Of a DNA stretch of 64,000 nucleotides, positions 47,317 through 59,648 are shown piece by piece; position 1 is the stretch's first letter, and every line of letters begins with the position of its first letter. This DNA comes from Rutidosis leptorrhynchoides (lineage: Eukaryota > Streptophyta > Magnoliopsida > Asterales > Asteraceae), in the NCBI RefSeq assembly GCF_046630445.1, contig NC_092339.1, positions 75,275,501 to 75,339,500 on the forward strand. The letters are read 5' to 3'. The notes beneath the pieces are model-generated. The model worked only from the letters and a program-made list of their open reading frames with translations, was not told the origin of the DNA and did not search any database. The translations under genes were made by a program, and so were the position numbers.

Positions 47317-49797
47317 TGAAATGTCCCGTTCTTATTGATTAAAAACATTCCATATTAATTGATTTCGTTGCGAGGTTTTGACCTCTATATGAGACGTTTT
47401 TCAAAGACTGCATTCATTTTAAAACAAACCATAACCTTTATTTCATAAATAAAGGTTTAAAAAGCTTTACGTAGATTATCAAATAATGATAATCTAAAAT
47501 ATCCTGTTTACACACGACCATTACATAATGGTTTACAATACAAATATGTTACAACAAAATAAGTTTCTTGAATGCAGTTTTTACACAATATCATACAAGC
47601 ATGGACTCCAAATCTCGTCCTTATTTAAGTATGCGATAGCGGAAGCTCTTAATAATCACCTGAGAATAAACATGCTTAAAACGTCAACAAAAATGTTGGT
47701 GAGTTATAGGTTTAACCTATATATATCAAATCATAATAATAGACCACAAGATTTCATATTTCAATACACATCCCATACATAGAGATAAAAATCATTCATA
47801 TGGTGAACACCTGGTAACCGACATTAACAAGATGCATATATAAGAATATCCCCATCATTCCGGGACACCCTTCGGATATGATATAAATTTCGAAGTACTA
47901 AAGCATCCGGTACTTTGGATGGGGCTTGTTGGGCCCGATAGATCTATCTTTAGGATTCGCGTCAATTAGGGTGTCTGTTCCCTAATTCTTAGATTACCAG
48001 ACTTAATAAAAAGGGGCATATTCGATTTCGATAATTCAACCATAGAATGTAGTTTCACGTACTTGTGTCTATTTTGTAAATCATTTATAAAACCTGCATG
48101 TATTCTCATCCCAAAAATATTAGATTTTAAAAGTGGGACTATAACTCACTTTCACAGATTTTTACTTCGTCGGGAAGTAAGACTTGGCCACTGGTTGATT
48201 CACGAACCTATAACAATATATACATATATATCAAAGTATGTTTAAAATATATTTACAACACTTTTAATATATTTTAATGTTTTAAGTTTATTAAGTCAGC
48301 TGTCCTCGTTAGTAACCTACAACTAGTTGTCCACAGTTAGATGTACAGAAATAAATCGATAAATATTATCTTGAATCAATCCACGACCCAGTGTATACGT
48401 ATCTCAGTATTGATCACAACTCAAACTATATATATTTTGGAATCAACCTCAACCCTGTATAGCTAACTCCAACATTCACATATAGAGTGTCTATGGTTGT
48501 TCCGAAATATATATAGATGTGTCGACATGATAGGTCGAAACATTGTATACGTGTCTATGGTATCTCAAGATTACATAATATACAATACAAGTTGATTAAG
48601 TTATGGTTGGAATAGATTTGTTACCAATTTTCACGTAGCTAAAATGAGAAAAATTATCCAATCTTGTTTTACCCATAACTTCTTCATTTTAAATCCGTTT
48701 TGAGTGAATCAAATTGCTATGGTTTCATATTGAACTCTATTTTATGAATCTAAACAGAAAAGTATAGGTTTATAGTTGGAAAAATAAGATACAAGTCGTT
48801 TTTGTAAAGGTAGTCATTTCAGTCGAAAGAACGACGTCTAGATGACCATTTTAGAAAATATACTTCCACTTTGAGTTTAACCATAATTTTTGGATATAGT
48901 TTCATGTTCATAATAAAAATCATTTTCTCAGAATAACAACTTTTAAATCAAAGTTTATCATAGTTTTTAATTAACTAACCCAAAACAGCCCGCGGTGTTA
49001 CTACGACGGCGTAAATCCGGTTTTACGGTGTTTTTCGTGTTTCCAGGTTTTAAATCATTAAGTTAGCATATCATATAGATATATAACATGTGTTTAGTTG
49101 ATTTTAAAATTCAAGTTAGAAGGATTAACTTTTGTTTGCGAACAAGTTTAGAATTAACTAAACTATGTTCTAGTGATTACAAGTTTAAACCTTCGAATAA
49201 GATAGCTTTATATGTATGAATCGAATGATGTTATGAACATCATTACTACCTTAAGTTCCTTGGATAAACCTACTGGAAAAGAGAAAAATGGATCTAGCTT
49301 CAATCGATCCTTGGATGGCTCGAAGTTCTTGAAGCAGAATCATGACACGAAAACAAGTTCAAGTAAGATCATCACTTGAAATAAGATTGTTATAGTTATA
49401 GAAATTGAACCAAAGTTTGAATATGATTATTACCTTGTATTAGAATGATAACCTACTGTAAGAAACAAAGATTTCTTGAGGTTGGATGATCACCTTACAA
49501 GATTGGAAGTGAGCTAGCAAACTTGAAAGTATTCTTGATTTTATGAAACTAGAACTTTTGGAATTTATGAAGAACACTTAGAACTTGAAGATAGAACTTG
49601 AGAGAGATCAATTAGATGAATAAAATTGAAGAATGAAAGTGTTTGTAGGTGTTTTTGTTCGTTGGTGTATGGATTAGATATAAAGGATATGTAATTTTGT
49701 TTTCATGTAAATAAGTCATGAATGATTACTCATATTTTTGTAATTTTATGAGATATTTCATGCTAGTTGCCAAATGATGGTTCCCACATGTGTTAGG
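47317..49797 (-). mobile_element. LTR of element E, left piece
   Basis: The reverse complement matches the distal 2.5 kb of the D LTRs. The minus-strand LTR hairpin is at 47695-47708 and the GAGGT/ACCTC hairpin at 47372-47385. The last five bases (49793-49797, TTAGG) are the target site of D. Confidence 0.88.
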
Positions 49798-52700
49798 TGT
49801 AGTGACCCGAACTTTTCCATGTTTATATATATTAATTGAGATTGATATTTACATGAATAAATGTTTCCAACATGTTAAGCAATATAACTTGTTAAGACTT
49901 GATTAATTGAAATAGGTTTCATATAGACAATTGACCACCCAAGTTGACCGGTGATTCACGAACGTTAAAACTTGTAAAAACTATATGATGACATATATAT
50001 GGTTATATATATAGTTAACATGATATTATGATATGTAAACATATCATTAAGTATATTAACAATGAACTACATATGTAAAAACAAGACTACTAACTTAATG
50101 ATTTTGAAACGAGACATATATGTAACGATTATCGTTGTAACGACATTTAATGTATATATATCATATTAAGATATATTCGTACATCATAATATCATGATAA
50201 TATAATAATTTAAAATCTCTTTTGATATTATAAACATTGGGTTAACAACATTTAACAAGATCGTTAACCTAAAGGTTTCAAAACAACATTTACATGTAAC
50301 GACTAACGATGACTTAACGACTCAGTTAAAATGTATATACATGTAGTGTTTTAATATGTATTCATACACTTTTGAAAGACTTCAAGACACTTATCAAAAT
50401 ATTTCTACCTAACAAAAATGCTTACAATTACATCCTCGTTCAGTTTCATCAACAATTCTACTCGTATGCACCCGTATTCGTACTCGTACAATACACAGCT
50501 TTTAGATGTATGTACTATTGGTATATACACTCCAATGATCAGCTCTTAGCAGCCCATGTGAGTCACCTAACACATGTGGGAACCATCATTTGGCAACTAG
50601 CATGAAATATCTCATAAAATTACAAAAATATGAGTAATCATTCATGACTTATTTACATGAAAACAAAATTACATATCCTTTATATCTAATCCATACACCA
50701 ACGACCAAAAACACCTACAAACACTTTCATTCTTCAATTTTCTTCATCTAATTGATCTCTCTCAAGTTCTATCTTCAAGTTCTAAGTGTTCTTCATAAAT
50801 TTCAAAAGTTCTAGTTTCATAAAATCAAGAATACTTTCAAGATTGCTAGCTCACTTCCAATCTTGTAAGGTGATCATCCAACCTCAAGAAATCTTTGTTT
50901 CTTACAGTAGGTTATCATTCTAATACAAGGTAATAATCATATTCAAACTTTGGTTCAATTTCTATAACTATAACAATCTTATTTCAAGTGATGATCTTAC
51001 TTGAACTTGTTTTCGTGTCATGATTTTGCTTCAAGAACTTTGAGCCATCCAAGGATCCATTGAAGCTAGATCCATTTTTCTCTTTTCCAGTAGGTTCATC
51101 CAAGGAACTTAAGGTAGTAATGATGTTCATAACATCATTCGATTCTTACATATAAAGCTATCTTATTCGAAGGTTTAAACTTGTAATCACTAGAACATAG
51201 TTTAGTTAATTCTAAACTTGTTCGCAAACAAAAGTTAATCCTTCTAACTTGACTTTAAAAATCAACTAAACACATGTTCTATATCTATATGATATGCTAA
51301 CTTAATGATTTAAAACCTGGAAACACGAAAAACACCGTAAAACCGGATTTACGCCGTCGTAGTAACACCGCGGGCTGTTTTGGGTTAGTTAATTAAAAAC
51401 TATGATAAACTTTGATTTAAAAGTTGTTATTCTGAGAAAATGATTTTTATTATGAACATGAAACTATATCCAAAAATTATGGTTAAACTCAAAGTGGAAG
51501 TATGTTTGCTAAAATGGTCATCTAGACGTCGTTCTTTCGACTGAAATGACTACCTTTACAAAAACGACTTGTAACTTATTTTTACGACTATAAACCTATA
51601 CTTTTTCTGTTTAGATTCATAAAATAGAGTTCAATATGAAACCATAGCAATTTGATTCACTCAAAACGGATTTAAAATGAAGAAGTTATGGGTAAAACAA
51701 GATTGGATAATTTTTCTCATTTTAGCTACGTGAAAATTGGTAACAAATCTATTCCAACCATAACTTAATCAACTTGTATTGTATATTATGTAATCTTGAG
51801 ATACCATAGACACGTATACAATGTTTCGACCTATCATGTCGACACATCTATATATATTTCGGAACAACCATAGACACTCTATATGTGAATGTTGGAGTTA
51901 GCTATACAGGGTTGAGGTTGATTCCAAAATATATATAGTTTGAGTTGTGATCAATACTGAGATACGTATACACTGGGTCGTGGATTGATTCAAGATAATA
52001 TTTATCGATTTATTTCTGTACATCTAACTGTGGACAACTAGTTGTAGGTTACTAACGAGGACAGCTGACTTAATAAACTTAAAACATCAAAATATATTAA
52101 AAGTGTTGTAAATATATTTTGAACATACTTTGATATATATGTATATATTGTTATAGGTTCGTGAATCAACCAGTGGCCAAGTCTTACTTCCCGACGAAGT
52201 AAAAATCTGTGAAAGTGAGTTATAGTCCCACTTTTAAAATCTAATATTTTTGGGATGAGAATACATGCAGGTTTTATAAATGATTTACAAAATAGACACA
52301 AGTACGTGAAACTACATTCTATGGTTGAATTATCGAAATCGAATATGCCCCTTTTTATAAAGTCTGGTAATCTGAGAATTAGGGAACAGACACCCTAATT
52401 GACGCGAATCCTAAAGATAGATCTATTGGGCCTAACAAACCCCATCCAAAGTACCGGATGCTTTAGTACTTCGAAATTTATATCATATCCGAAGGGTGTC
52501 CCGGAATGATGGGGATATTCTTATATATGCATCTTGTTAATGTCGGTTACCAGGTGTTCACCATATGAATGATTTTTATCTCTATGTATGGGATGTGTAT
52601 TGAAATATGAAATCTTATGGTCTATTATTATGATTTGATATATATAGGTTAAACCTATAACTCACCAACATTTTTGTTGACGTTTTAAGCATGTTTATTC

Positions 52701-53047
52701 TCAGGTGATTATTAAGAGCTTCCGCTGTCGCATACTTAAATAAGGACGAGATTTGGAGTCCATGCTTGTATGATATTGTGTAAAAACTGCATTCAAGAAA
52801 CTTATTTTGTTGTAACATATTTGTATTGTAAACCATTATGTAATGGTCGTGTGTAAACAGGATATTTTAGATTATCATTATTTGATAATCTACTTAAAGC
52901 TTTTTAAACCTTTTTTGATGAAATAAAGGCTATGGTTTGTTTTAAAATGAATGCAGTCTTTGAAAAACGTCTCATATAGAGGTCAAAACCTCGCAACGAA
53001 ATCAATTAATATGGAACGTTTTTAATCAATAAGAACGGGACATTTCA
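49798..53047 (+). mobile_element. 5' LTR of element D
   Basis: Starts TGTAGTGACCCGAAC and ends GGGACATTTCA. It has the LTR hairpin CAACA-TTTT-TGTTG at 52666-52679, then ATGTTTATTCTCAGGT, and the GAGGT/ACCTC hairpin at 52979-52992. A small GC island (about 51330-51375) contains an imperfect palindrome CGTAAAACCGGATTTACG. Confidence 0.92.
52666..52679 (+). promoter_or_regulatory. Conserved LTR hairpin, element D
   Basis: Stem CAACA/TGTTG, loop TTTT. The 3' LTR copy is at 62517-62530. Confidence 0.7.
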
Positions 53048-53049
53048 GT

Positions 53050-53061
53050 TGGTATCCGAGC
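53050..53061 (+). promoter_or_regulatory. Primer-binding site of element D, with one mismatch
   Basis: TGGTATCCGAGC differs at one base from TGGTATCAGAGC found in A, B and C. Pairing with initiator Met tRNA would have one internal mismatch, unless another tRNA or variant is used. Confidence 0.8.
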
Positions 53062-53255
53062 GTTGGTCTTAGAGAACCAGAAAATTGCATTAGTGTGTCT
53101 TATCGAGTTTGTTAGGATGCATTAGTGAGTCTGGACTTCGACCGTGTTTTCTTTAAAAATGATTGCTTAACATTTTTGTTGGAAACTATATATTTTTAAC
53201 ATATGAATATTATGTGATATATTAATCTCTTAACGTGTTTGATATTATGTGATAG

Positions 53256-53870
53256 ATGTCTACCTCTAGAACAAGTCCCATTGACTCACCTAATAATAAT
53301 GAAGAGTCAAATGTAAATTGGAATGATTCGTGGACTGATTCACAAGTTCCCGAAGAGGAACCGGAAGAAGAGTCGGAACCGGAAGAAGAATCGGAACCGG
53401 AAGAAGAATCGGAACCGGAAGAAGAAATAGAACCGGTGGGGGAAATAATAAAACGGTTAAGTAAAAGAGAATCCTCAACCGACCGACCAAGGTTAATTAT
53501 GGTCAATGGTGTTTCCGCCAAGGAAGCAAAATATTGGGAGGATTACCAATTCTCCGATGAATCGGATTCCGACGAAAATTCCGATGATGTTATAGAAATA
53601 ACCCCAACTGAATTTAAAAAGGCAAAAGAAAATAATAAGGGAAAGGGCATAAAAATAGAGAAATCTAATTCCAACCCCGATGAACTTTATATGTATCGTC
53701 AACCCCCGAAGTCCTTAAGTTGTAACAATGACCCGGGAACCTCTAAACCACCAGGTTTTTCTAAACCAATGTGGACAACGACGGCTCGTATTAGGGGAAC
53801 ATCATATATCCCTAGAAACTTGGCAAAACGAACCAAAACCCAACAAGAAGAAACGAGCGAGTCGGAATAA
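53256..53870 (+). CDS. Leader ORF 1 of element D: acidic, repeat-containing protein of unknown function
   Basis: 204 residues from an ATG about 200 bases after the primer site. Residues about 34-58 are repeats of EPEEES-type units coded by an 18-bp tandem (about 53358-53430). A second acidic patch (DESDSDENSDD) and a basic, Pro-containing C-terminus (IPRNLAKRTKTQQE) follow. No domain, signal peptide or membrane segment was recognised. It has no visible similarity to the leader ORF of A. It is separated from the F-box ORF by 140 bases. Mixed acidic/basic disordered proteins can be chaperone- or chromatin-like, but that is speculation. Confidence 0.6.
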   Translation: MSTSRTSPIDSPNNNEESNVNWNDSWTDSQVPEEEPEEESEPEEESEPEEESEPEEEIEPVGEIIKRLSKRESSTDRPRLIMVNGVSAKEAKYWEDYQFSDESDSDENSDDVIEITPTEFKKAKENNKGKGIKIEKSNSNPDELYMYRQPPKSLSCNNDPGTSKPPGFSKPMWTTTARIRGTSYIPRNLAKRTKTQQEETSESE

Positions 53871-54010
53871 GATAGTTGTATTCGTGTGGTGTAATATATG
53901 TAATATAGTGTGCTTATGCTTTATGATATATGTAAAAATTGCTTGTATTAATAAGTATTTTTTTTTTTATGAATCTAACTCTTGTCTATTTTACAGTTTA
54001 AAAACACAAA

Positions 54011-54694
54011 ATGGATAGACAACCCAATATTTTAAGAGACCTACCCGGAGACATGATTGATGAAATCTTGTCTAGAGTCGGCCAGAATTCTTCGGCACAA
54101 CTATTTAAGGCGAGATCAGTTTGTAAGACATTCGAAGAACGTTCCAAGAATGTCTTGGTTTATAAGAGACTTTCGTTTGAAAGATGGGGGATATCACATT
54201 GGGAAACCCATAAGTTACGATGTGTTTACTTTGACGCATATATTGCGGGGAACCCAAATGCTATTTTACGCAACGGGTTAAGAAATTATTTTGACTCAAT
54301 ATATCCGAATATTGGACTTCGTGATTTAGAAAAAGCGGCTAACATGCAACATAAAGAAGCATGTTATGCTTACGGATTAGTAATGTTCGCTTCTCACCAA
54401 AGTGAGAACAAGAACATCGGGCTACAACTATTAAACAAAACGTTTCCACAAGTGACGGAGTCGGTAATTGGGGTAAGAAATGAGGTTTTTAGATTATTAC
54501 GGGACTGTTGGACATTACGTAACCCTCGTCCCTTTGATGATGTTACAACACGCTGTCTTATCAACGGCCATAACGGTTATGTTGCACAAGACCAAGGATG
54601 GGAAGTAGTCCTAGTAAAACCAGAATGCATGACTTGTTTCTGGACGTATGAATTACGTGTCTTTATTGCCTTTGCTGAACGACTTGTGTACTAG
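54011..54694 (+). CDS. Leader ORF 2 of element D: F-box protein (At1g67623/At2g35280-like), probably captured host gene
   Basis: 227 residues, intact. The N-terminal F-box (about 8-50: LPGDMIDEILSRV, then LFKARSVCKTF) would bind SKP1 in an SCF ubiquitin ligase. The middle (about 85-135) has NPNAILRNG, GLRDLEKAANM and KEACYAYGLVMFA, the Sel1-like pattern that follows the F-box in the plant At1g67623/At2g35280-type family. The C-terminus has Cys residues (PECMTCFW) where that family has a Cys-rich end. It lies in sense orientation between the acidic ORF and gag-pol, and lacks introns. The target cannot be told. No such ORF exists in C. The F-box call is fairly firm and the subfamily call moderate. 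Confidence 0.75.
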   Translation: MDRQPNILRDLPGDMIDEILSRVGQNSSAQLFKARSVCKTFEERSKNVLVYKRLSFERWGISHWETHKLRCVYFDAYIAGNPNAILRNGLRNYFDSIYPNIGLRDLEKAANMQHKEACYAYGLVMFASHQSENKNIGLQLLNKTFPQVTESVIGVRNEVFRLLRDCWTLRNPRPFDDVTTRCLINGHNGYVAQDQGWEVVLVKPECMTCFWTYELRVFIAFAERLVY

Positions 54695-54881
54695 CTAGAA
54701 TTATCTTCACAACTATCTTGTATCAAAGTTATTGTGTGCTATATTTCATGCTTTATGTAAAATAAGCGGTATTGTAAGTTTGTAAAATATTGTATAAAAG
54801 CTTGAACGCGAAATATTATTACAATCAGTTTTTCATATAGAATTGTAGTAGTTGAATTGTATATTAGCTACTAAGTATGAA

Positions 54882-54903
54882 CTTAACGGGTAGGTACTAC
54901 CCG
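54882..54903 (+). promoter_or_regulatory. Internal PPT-like motif upstream of gag in element D
   Basis: CTTAACGGGTAGGTACTACCCG repeats the sequence at the 3' LTR border (TTTAACGGGTAGGTACTG, 59633-59650). Its second half also forms GGGTA/TACCC. Similar internal copies occur in A (about 30526 and 31017) and B (24996-25015). Confidence 0.55.
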
Positions 54904-55035
54904 AATTTAAACTTATAAAACGCTAATATGAAGAAAAAGCTTTTATAAATGAGTTCATATTATGCTACGAAATACTATTAACTACTCTTAACATTCTGTA
55001 TGATTAACTTGTTCCATTTGACTATTTTGAAGGAA

Positions 55036-58000
55036 ATGGCACCGACTACTCGACACACCGTGAATATGAATGAAGAGGAATTCCGTACTTTTCTAGCTTC
55101 AAACATAGCCGCAGTACAGGCTGCGCTACATACCAACAATAACCTTGGATCTAGCAGTACAGGAAATCGTGTAGGATGCACCTACAAAGAATTCACTGCC
55201 TGCAAACCTTTGGAATTTGATGGAACCGAAGGACCGATCGGATTGAAACGGTGGACCGAGAAGGTCGAATCGGTGTTTGCCATAAGTAAGTGTACTGAAG
55301 AGGACAAAGTGAAGTACGCTACGCATACCTTCACAGGTTCTGCGTTAACATGGTGGAATACCTATCTAGAGCAAGTGGGACAAGATGATGCGTACGCACT
55401 ACCGTGGTCAGCATTCAAGCACTTGATGAACGAGAAGTACCGTCCCAGAACCGAGGTCAATAAGCTCAAGACAGAACTTAGAGGGTTACGAACCCAAGGA
55501 TTTGATATTACCACGTACGAAAGACGATTCACAGAATTGTGCCTATTGTGTCCGGGAGCATTCGAAGATGAGGAAGAGAAGATCGACGCGTTTGTGAAAG
55601 GATTACCGGAAAGAATCCAAGAAGATATAAGTTCACACGAGCCCGCCTCCATACAACAGGCATGTAGAATGGCTCACAAACTCGTGAACCAAATTGAAGA
55701 AAGAATTAAAGAACAGACTGCTGAAGAGGCCAATGTGAAGCAAGTCAAAAGAAAGTGGGAGGAAAACGGTGATAAGAATCACCAATACAACAACAACAAC
55801 AATTACAACAATAATCGCAACAATTATCCCAACAATCGCAACATCAATCGCAACTACAACAAACGGCCCAACAACAACAACAACAACAACAACAACAGCA
55901 ACTACAACAATCATCCCAACAACAATAATAACCGCAACAACAACAACAATCAGAAGCAGCTATGCCAAAGGTGTGAAAAGAATCACTCGGGGTTCTGCAC
56001 CAAATTTTGCAACAAGTGTAAAAGAAATGGTCATAGCGCGGCGAAGTGTGAGGTCTACGGACCAGGGGTTAATAGAACGAAAGGAACAAATGGTGTCGGA
56101 ACGAGTAATGGCGGAGCAAGTAGTGTCGGAGCAAGTTATGCCAATGTAGTTTGTTATAAATGTGGAAAACCAGGCCACATTATTAGAAATTGCCCGAACC
56201 AGGAGAACACGAATGGACAAGGCCGTGGAAGAGTTTTCAATATTAATGCGGCAGAGGCACAGGAAGACCCGGAGCTTGTTACGGGTACGTTTCTTATTGA
56301 CAATAAATCTGCTTACGTTTTATTTGATTCGGGTGCGGATAGAAGCTATATGAGTAGAGATTTTTGTGCTAAATTAAGTTGTCCATTGACGCCTTTGGAT
56401 AGTAAATTTTTACTCGAATTAGCAAATGGTAAATTAATTTCAGCAGATAATATATGTCGGAATCGAGAAATTAAACTGGTTAGCGAAACATTTAAGATTG
56501 ATTTGATACCAGTAGAGTTAGGGAGTTTTGATGTGATAATCGGTATGGACTGGTTGAAAGAAGTGAAAGCGGAGATCGTTTGTTACAAAAATGCAATTCG
56601 CATTATACGAGAAAAAGGAAAACCCTTAATGGTGTACGGAGAAAAGGGCAACACGAAGCTACATCTTATTAGTAATTTGAAGGCACAAAAACTAATAAGA
56701 AAAGGTTGCTATGCTGTTCTAGCACACGTCGAGAAAGTACAAACTGAAGAAAAGAGCATCAATGATGTTCCCGTCGCAAAAGAATTTCCTGATGTATTTC
56801 CGAAAGAATTACCGGGATTACCCCCACATCGATCCGTTGAATTTCAAATAGATCTTGTACCAGGAGCTGCACCAATAGCTCGTGCTCCTTACAGACTCGC
56901 ACCCAGCGAGATGAAAGAACTACAAAGCCAATTACAAGAACTTTTAGAGCGTGGTTTCATTCGACCAAGCACATCACCGTGGGGAGCTCCTGTTTTGTTT
57001 GTCAAGAAGAAAGATGGTACATTCAGGTTGTGTATCGACTACCGAGAGTTGAACAAACTTACCATCAAGAACCGCTACCCACTACCGAGAATCGATGACT
57101 TATTTGATCAACTACAAGGCTCGTCTGTTTATTCAAAGATTGACTTACGTTCCGGGTATCATCAAATGCGGGTGAAAGAAGATGATATTCCAAAGACTGC
57201 TTTCAGAACACGTTACGGTCATTACGAGTTTATGGTCATGCCGTTTGGTTTAACTAATGCACCAGCTGTGTTCATGGACCTTATGAACCGAGTGTGTGGA
57301 CCATACCTTGACAAGTTTGTCATTGTTTTCATTGATGACATACTTATTTACTCAAAGAATGACCAAGAACAAGGTGAACATTTGAGAAAGGTGTTAGAAG
57401 TATTGAGGAAGGAAGAATTGTACGCTAAGTTTTCAAAGTGTGCATTTTGGTTGGAAGAAGTTCAATTCCTCGGTCACATAGTGAACAAAGAAGGTATTAA
57501 GGTGGATCCGGCAAAGATAGAAACTGTTGAAAAGTGGGAAACCCCGAAAACTCCGAAACACATACGCCAGTTTTTAGGACTAGCTGGTTACTACAGAAGG
57601 TTCATCCAAGACTTTTCCAGAATAGCAAAACCCTTGACTGCATTAACGCATAAAGGGAAGAAATTTGAATGGAATGATGAACAAGAGAAAGCGTTTCAGT
57701 TATTGAAGAAAAAGCTAACTACGGCACCTATATTGTCATTGCCTGAAGGGAATGATGATTTTGTGATTTATTGTGACGCATCAAAGCAAGGTCTCGGTTG
57801 TGTATTAATGCAACGAACGAAGGTGATTGCTTATGCGTCTAGACAATTGAAGATTCACGAACAAAATTATACGACGCATGATTTGGAATTAGGCGCGGTT
57901 GTTTTTGCATTAAAGACTTGGAGGCACTACTTATATGGGGTCAAAAGTATTATATATACCGACCACAAAAGTCTTCAACACATATTTAATCAGAAACAAC

Positions 58001-59613
58001 TGAATATGAGGCAGCGTAGGTGGATTGAATTATTGAATGATTACGACTTTGAGATTCGTTACCACCCGGGGAAGGCAAATGTGGTAGCCGATGCCTTGAG
58101 CAGGAAGGACAGAGAACCCATTCGAGTAAAATCTATGAATATAATGATTCATAATAACCTTACTACTCAAATAAAGGAGGCGCAACAAGGAGTTTTAAAA
58201 GAGGGAAATTTAAAGGATGAAATACCCAAAGGATCGGAGAAGCATCTTAATATTCGGGAAGACGGAACCCGGTATAGGGCTGAAAGGATTTGGGTACCAA
58301 AATTTGGAGATATGAGAGAAATGGTACTTAGAGAAGCTCATAAAACCAGATACTCAATACATCCTGGAACGGGGAAGATGTACAAGGATCTCAAGAAACA
58401 TTTTTGGTGGCCGGGTATGAAAGCCGATGTTGCTAAATACGTAGGAGAATGTTTGACGTGTTCTAAAGTCAAAGCTGAGCATCAGAAACCATCAGGTCTA
58501 CTTCAACAACCCGAAATCCCAGAATGGAAATGGGAAAACATTACCATGGATTTCATCACTAAATTGCCAAGGACTGCAAGTGGTTTTGATACTATTTGGG
58601 TAATAGTTGATCGTCTCACTAAATCAGCACACTTCCTGCCAATAAGAGAAGATGACAAGATGGAGAAGTTAGCACGACTGTATTTGAAGGAAGTCATCTC
58701 CAGACATGGAATACCAATCTCTATTATCTCTGATAGGGATGGCAGATTTATTTCAAGATTCTGGCAGACATTACAGCAAGCATTAGGAACTCGTCTAGAC
58801 ATGAGTACTGCCTATCATCCACAAACTGATGGGCAGAGCGAAAGGACGATACAAACGCTTGAAGACATGCTACGAGCATGTGTTATTGATTTCGGAAACA
58901 GTTGGGATCGACATCTACCGTTAGCAGAATTTTCCTACAACAACAGCTACCATTCAAGCATTGAGATGGCGCCGTTTGAAGCACTTTATGGTAGAAAGTG
59001 CAGGTCTCCGATTTGTTGGAGTGAAGTGGGGGATAGACAGATTACGGGTCCGGAGATTATACAAGAAACTACCGAGAAGATCATCCAAATTCAACAACGG
59101 TTGAAAACCGCCCAAAGTCGACAAAAGAGCTACGCTGACATTAAAAGAAAAGATATAGAATTTGAAATTGGAGAGATGGTCATGCTTAAAGTTGCACCTT
59201 GGAAAGGCGTTGTTCGATTTGGTAAACGAGGGAAATTAAATCCAAGGTATATTGGACCATTCAAGATTATTGATCGTGTCGGACCAGTAGCTTACCGACT
59301 TGAGTTACCTCAACAACTCGCGGCTGTACATAACACTTTCCACGTCTCGAATTTGAAGAAATGTTTTGCTAAAGAAGATCTCACTATTCCGTTAGATGAA
59401 ATCCAAATCAACGAAAAACTTCAATTCATCGAAGAACCCGTCGAAATAATGGATCGTGAGGTTAAAAGACTTAAGCAAAACAAGATACCAATTGTTAAGG
59501 TTCGATGGAATGCTCGTAGAGGACCCGAGTTCACCTGGGAGCGTGAAGATCAGATGAAGAAGAAATACCCGCATCTATTTCCAGAAGATTCGTCAACACC
59601 TTCAACAACTTAA
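55036..59613 (+). CDS. Element D gag-pol polyprotein, intact, with chromodomain
   Basis: 1525 residues if started at ATG 55036 (MAPTTR, matching MAPRR in C); an in-frame ATG lies at 55000. In order: gag core (about 45-225), a long Asn-rich low-complexity stretch (about 250-310), CCHC knuckles ([14 protein letters not shown] near 325, [14 protein letters not shown] near 373), protease ([12 protein letters not shown] near 429), RT ([28 protein letters not shown] near 765), RNase H ([10 protein letters not shown] near 911), integrase ([37 protein letters not shown]), RYIGPF and a C-terminal chromodomain ([15 protein letters not shown]). All catalytic Asp/Glu residues I can place are present. The stop codon TAA overlaps the hairpin at 59613. 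Confidence 0.95.
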   Translation: MAPTTRHTVNMNEEEFRTFLASNIAAVQAALHTNNNLGSSSTGNRVGCTYKEFTACKPLEFDGTEGPIGLKRWTEKVESVFAISKCTEEDKVKYATHTFTGSALTWWNTYLEQVGQDDAYALPWSAFKHLMNEKYRPRTEVNKLKTELRGLRTQGFDITTYERRFTELCLLCPGAFEDEEEKIDAFVKGLPERIQEDISSHEPASIQQACRMAHKLVNQIEERIKEQTAEEANVKQVKRKWEENGDKNHQYNNNNNYNNNRNNYPNNRNINRNYNKRPNNNNNNNNNSNYNNHPNNNNNRNNNNNQKQLCQRCEKNHSGFCTKFCNKCKRNGHSAAKCEVYGPGVNRTKGTNGVGTSNGGASSVGASYANVVCYKCGKPGHIIRNCPNQENTNGQGRGRVFNINAAEAQEDPELVTGTFLIDNKSAYVLFDSGADRSYMSRDFCAKLSCPLTPLDSKFLLELANGKLISADNICRNREIKLVSETFKIDLIPVELGSFDVIIGMDWLKEVKAEIVCYKNAIRIIREKGKPLMVYGEKGNTKLHLISNLKAQKLIRKGCYAVLAHVEKVQTEEKSINDVPVAKEFPDVFPKELPGLPPHRSVEFQIDLVPGAAPIARAPYRLAPSEMKELQSQLQELLERGFIRPSTSPWGAPVLFVKKKDGTFRLCIDYRELNKLTIKNRYPLPRIDDLFDQLQGSSVYSKIDLRSGYHQMRVKEDDIPKTAFRTRYGHYEFMVMPFGLTNAPAVFMDLMNRVCGPYLDKFVIVFIDDILIYSKNDQEQGEHLRKVLEVLRKEELYAKFSKCAFWLEEVQFLGHIVNKEGIKVDPAKIETVEKWETPKTPKHIRQFLGLAGYYRRFIQDFSRIAKPLTALTHKGKKFEWNDEQEKAFQLLKKKLTTAPILSLPEGNDDFVIYCDASKQGLGCVLMQRTKVIAYASRQLKIHEQNYTTHDLELGAVVFALKTWRHYLYGVKSIIYTDHKSLQHIFNQKQLNMRQRRWIELLNDYDFEIRYHPGKANVVADALSRKDREPIRVKSMNIMIHNNLTTQIKEAQQGVLKEGNLKDEIPKGSEKHLNIREDGTRYRAERIWVPKFGDMREMVLREAHKTRYSIHPGTGKMYKDLKKHFWWPGMKADVAKYVGECLTCSKVKAEHQKPSGLLQQPEIPEWKWENITMDFITKLPRTASGFDTIWVIVDRLTKSAHFLPIREDDKMEKLARLYLKEVISRHGIPISIISDRDGRFISRFWQTLQQALGTRLDMSTAYHPQTDGQSERTIQTLEDMLRACVIDFGNSWDRHLPLAEFSYNNSYHSSIEMAPFEALYGRKCRSPICWSEVGDRQITGPEIIQETTEKIIQIQQRLKTAQSRQKSYADIKRKDIEFEIGEMVMLKVAPWKGVVRFGKRGKLNPRYIGPFKIIDRVGPVAYRLELPQQLAAVHNTFHVSNLKKCFAKEDLTIPLDEIQINEKLQFIEEPVEIMDREVKRLKQNKIPIVKVRWNARRGPEFTWEREDQMKKKYPHLFPEDSSTPSTT

Positions 59614-59648
59614 AATTTCGGGACGAAATTTATTTAACGGGTAGGTAC
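59613..59648 (+). promoter_or_regulatory. Stop-adjacent hairpin and polypurine-like tract of element D
   Basis: AAATTTCG-GGA-CGAAATTT (59613-59631), then ATTTAACGGGTAGGTAC and the 3' LTR. Confidence 0.75.

Noticed and set aside
47528..47782. ORF in the LTR of E, also at 52615-52836 and 62433-62687
   Set aside because: It repeats only because it lies in the LTR of the D/E family; orientation is antisense to the element and no domain is seen.
50372..50605. 77-codon ORF in the LTR of D, also 60223-60456 and 62873-63097
   Set aside because: LTR sequence near the LTR start; no protein family, and each copy follows LTR duplication.
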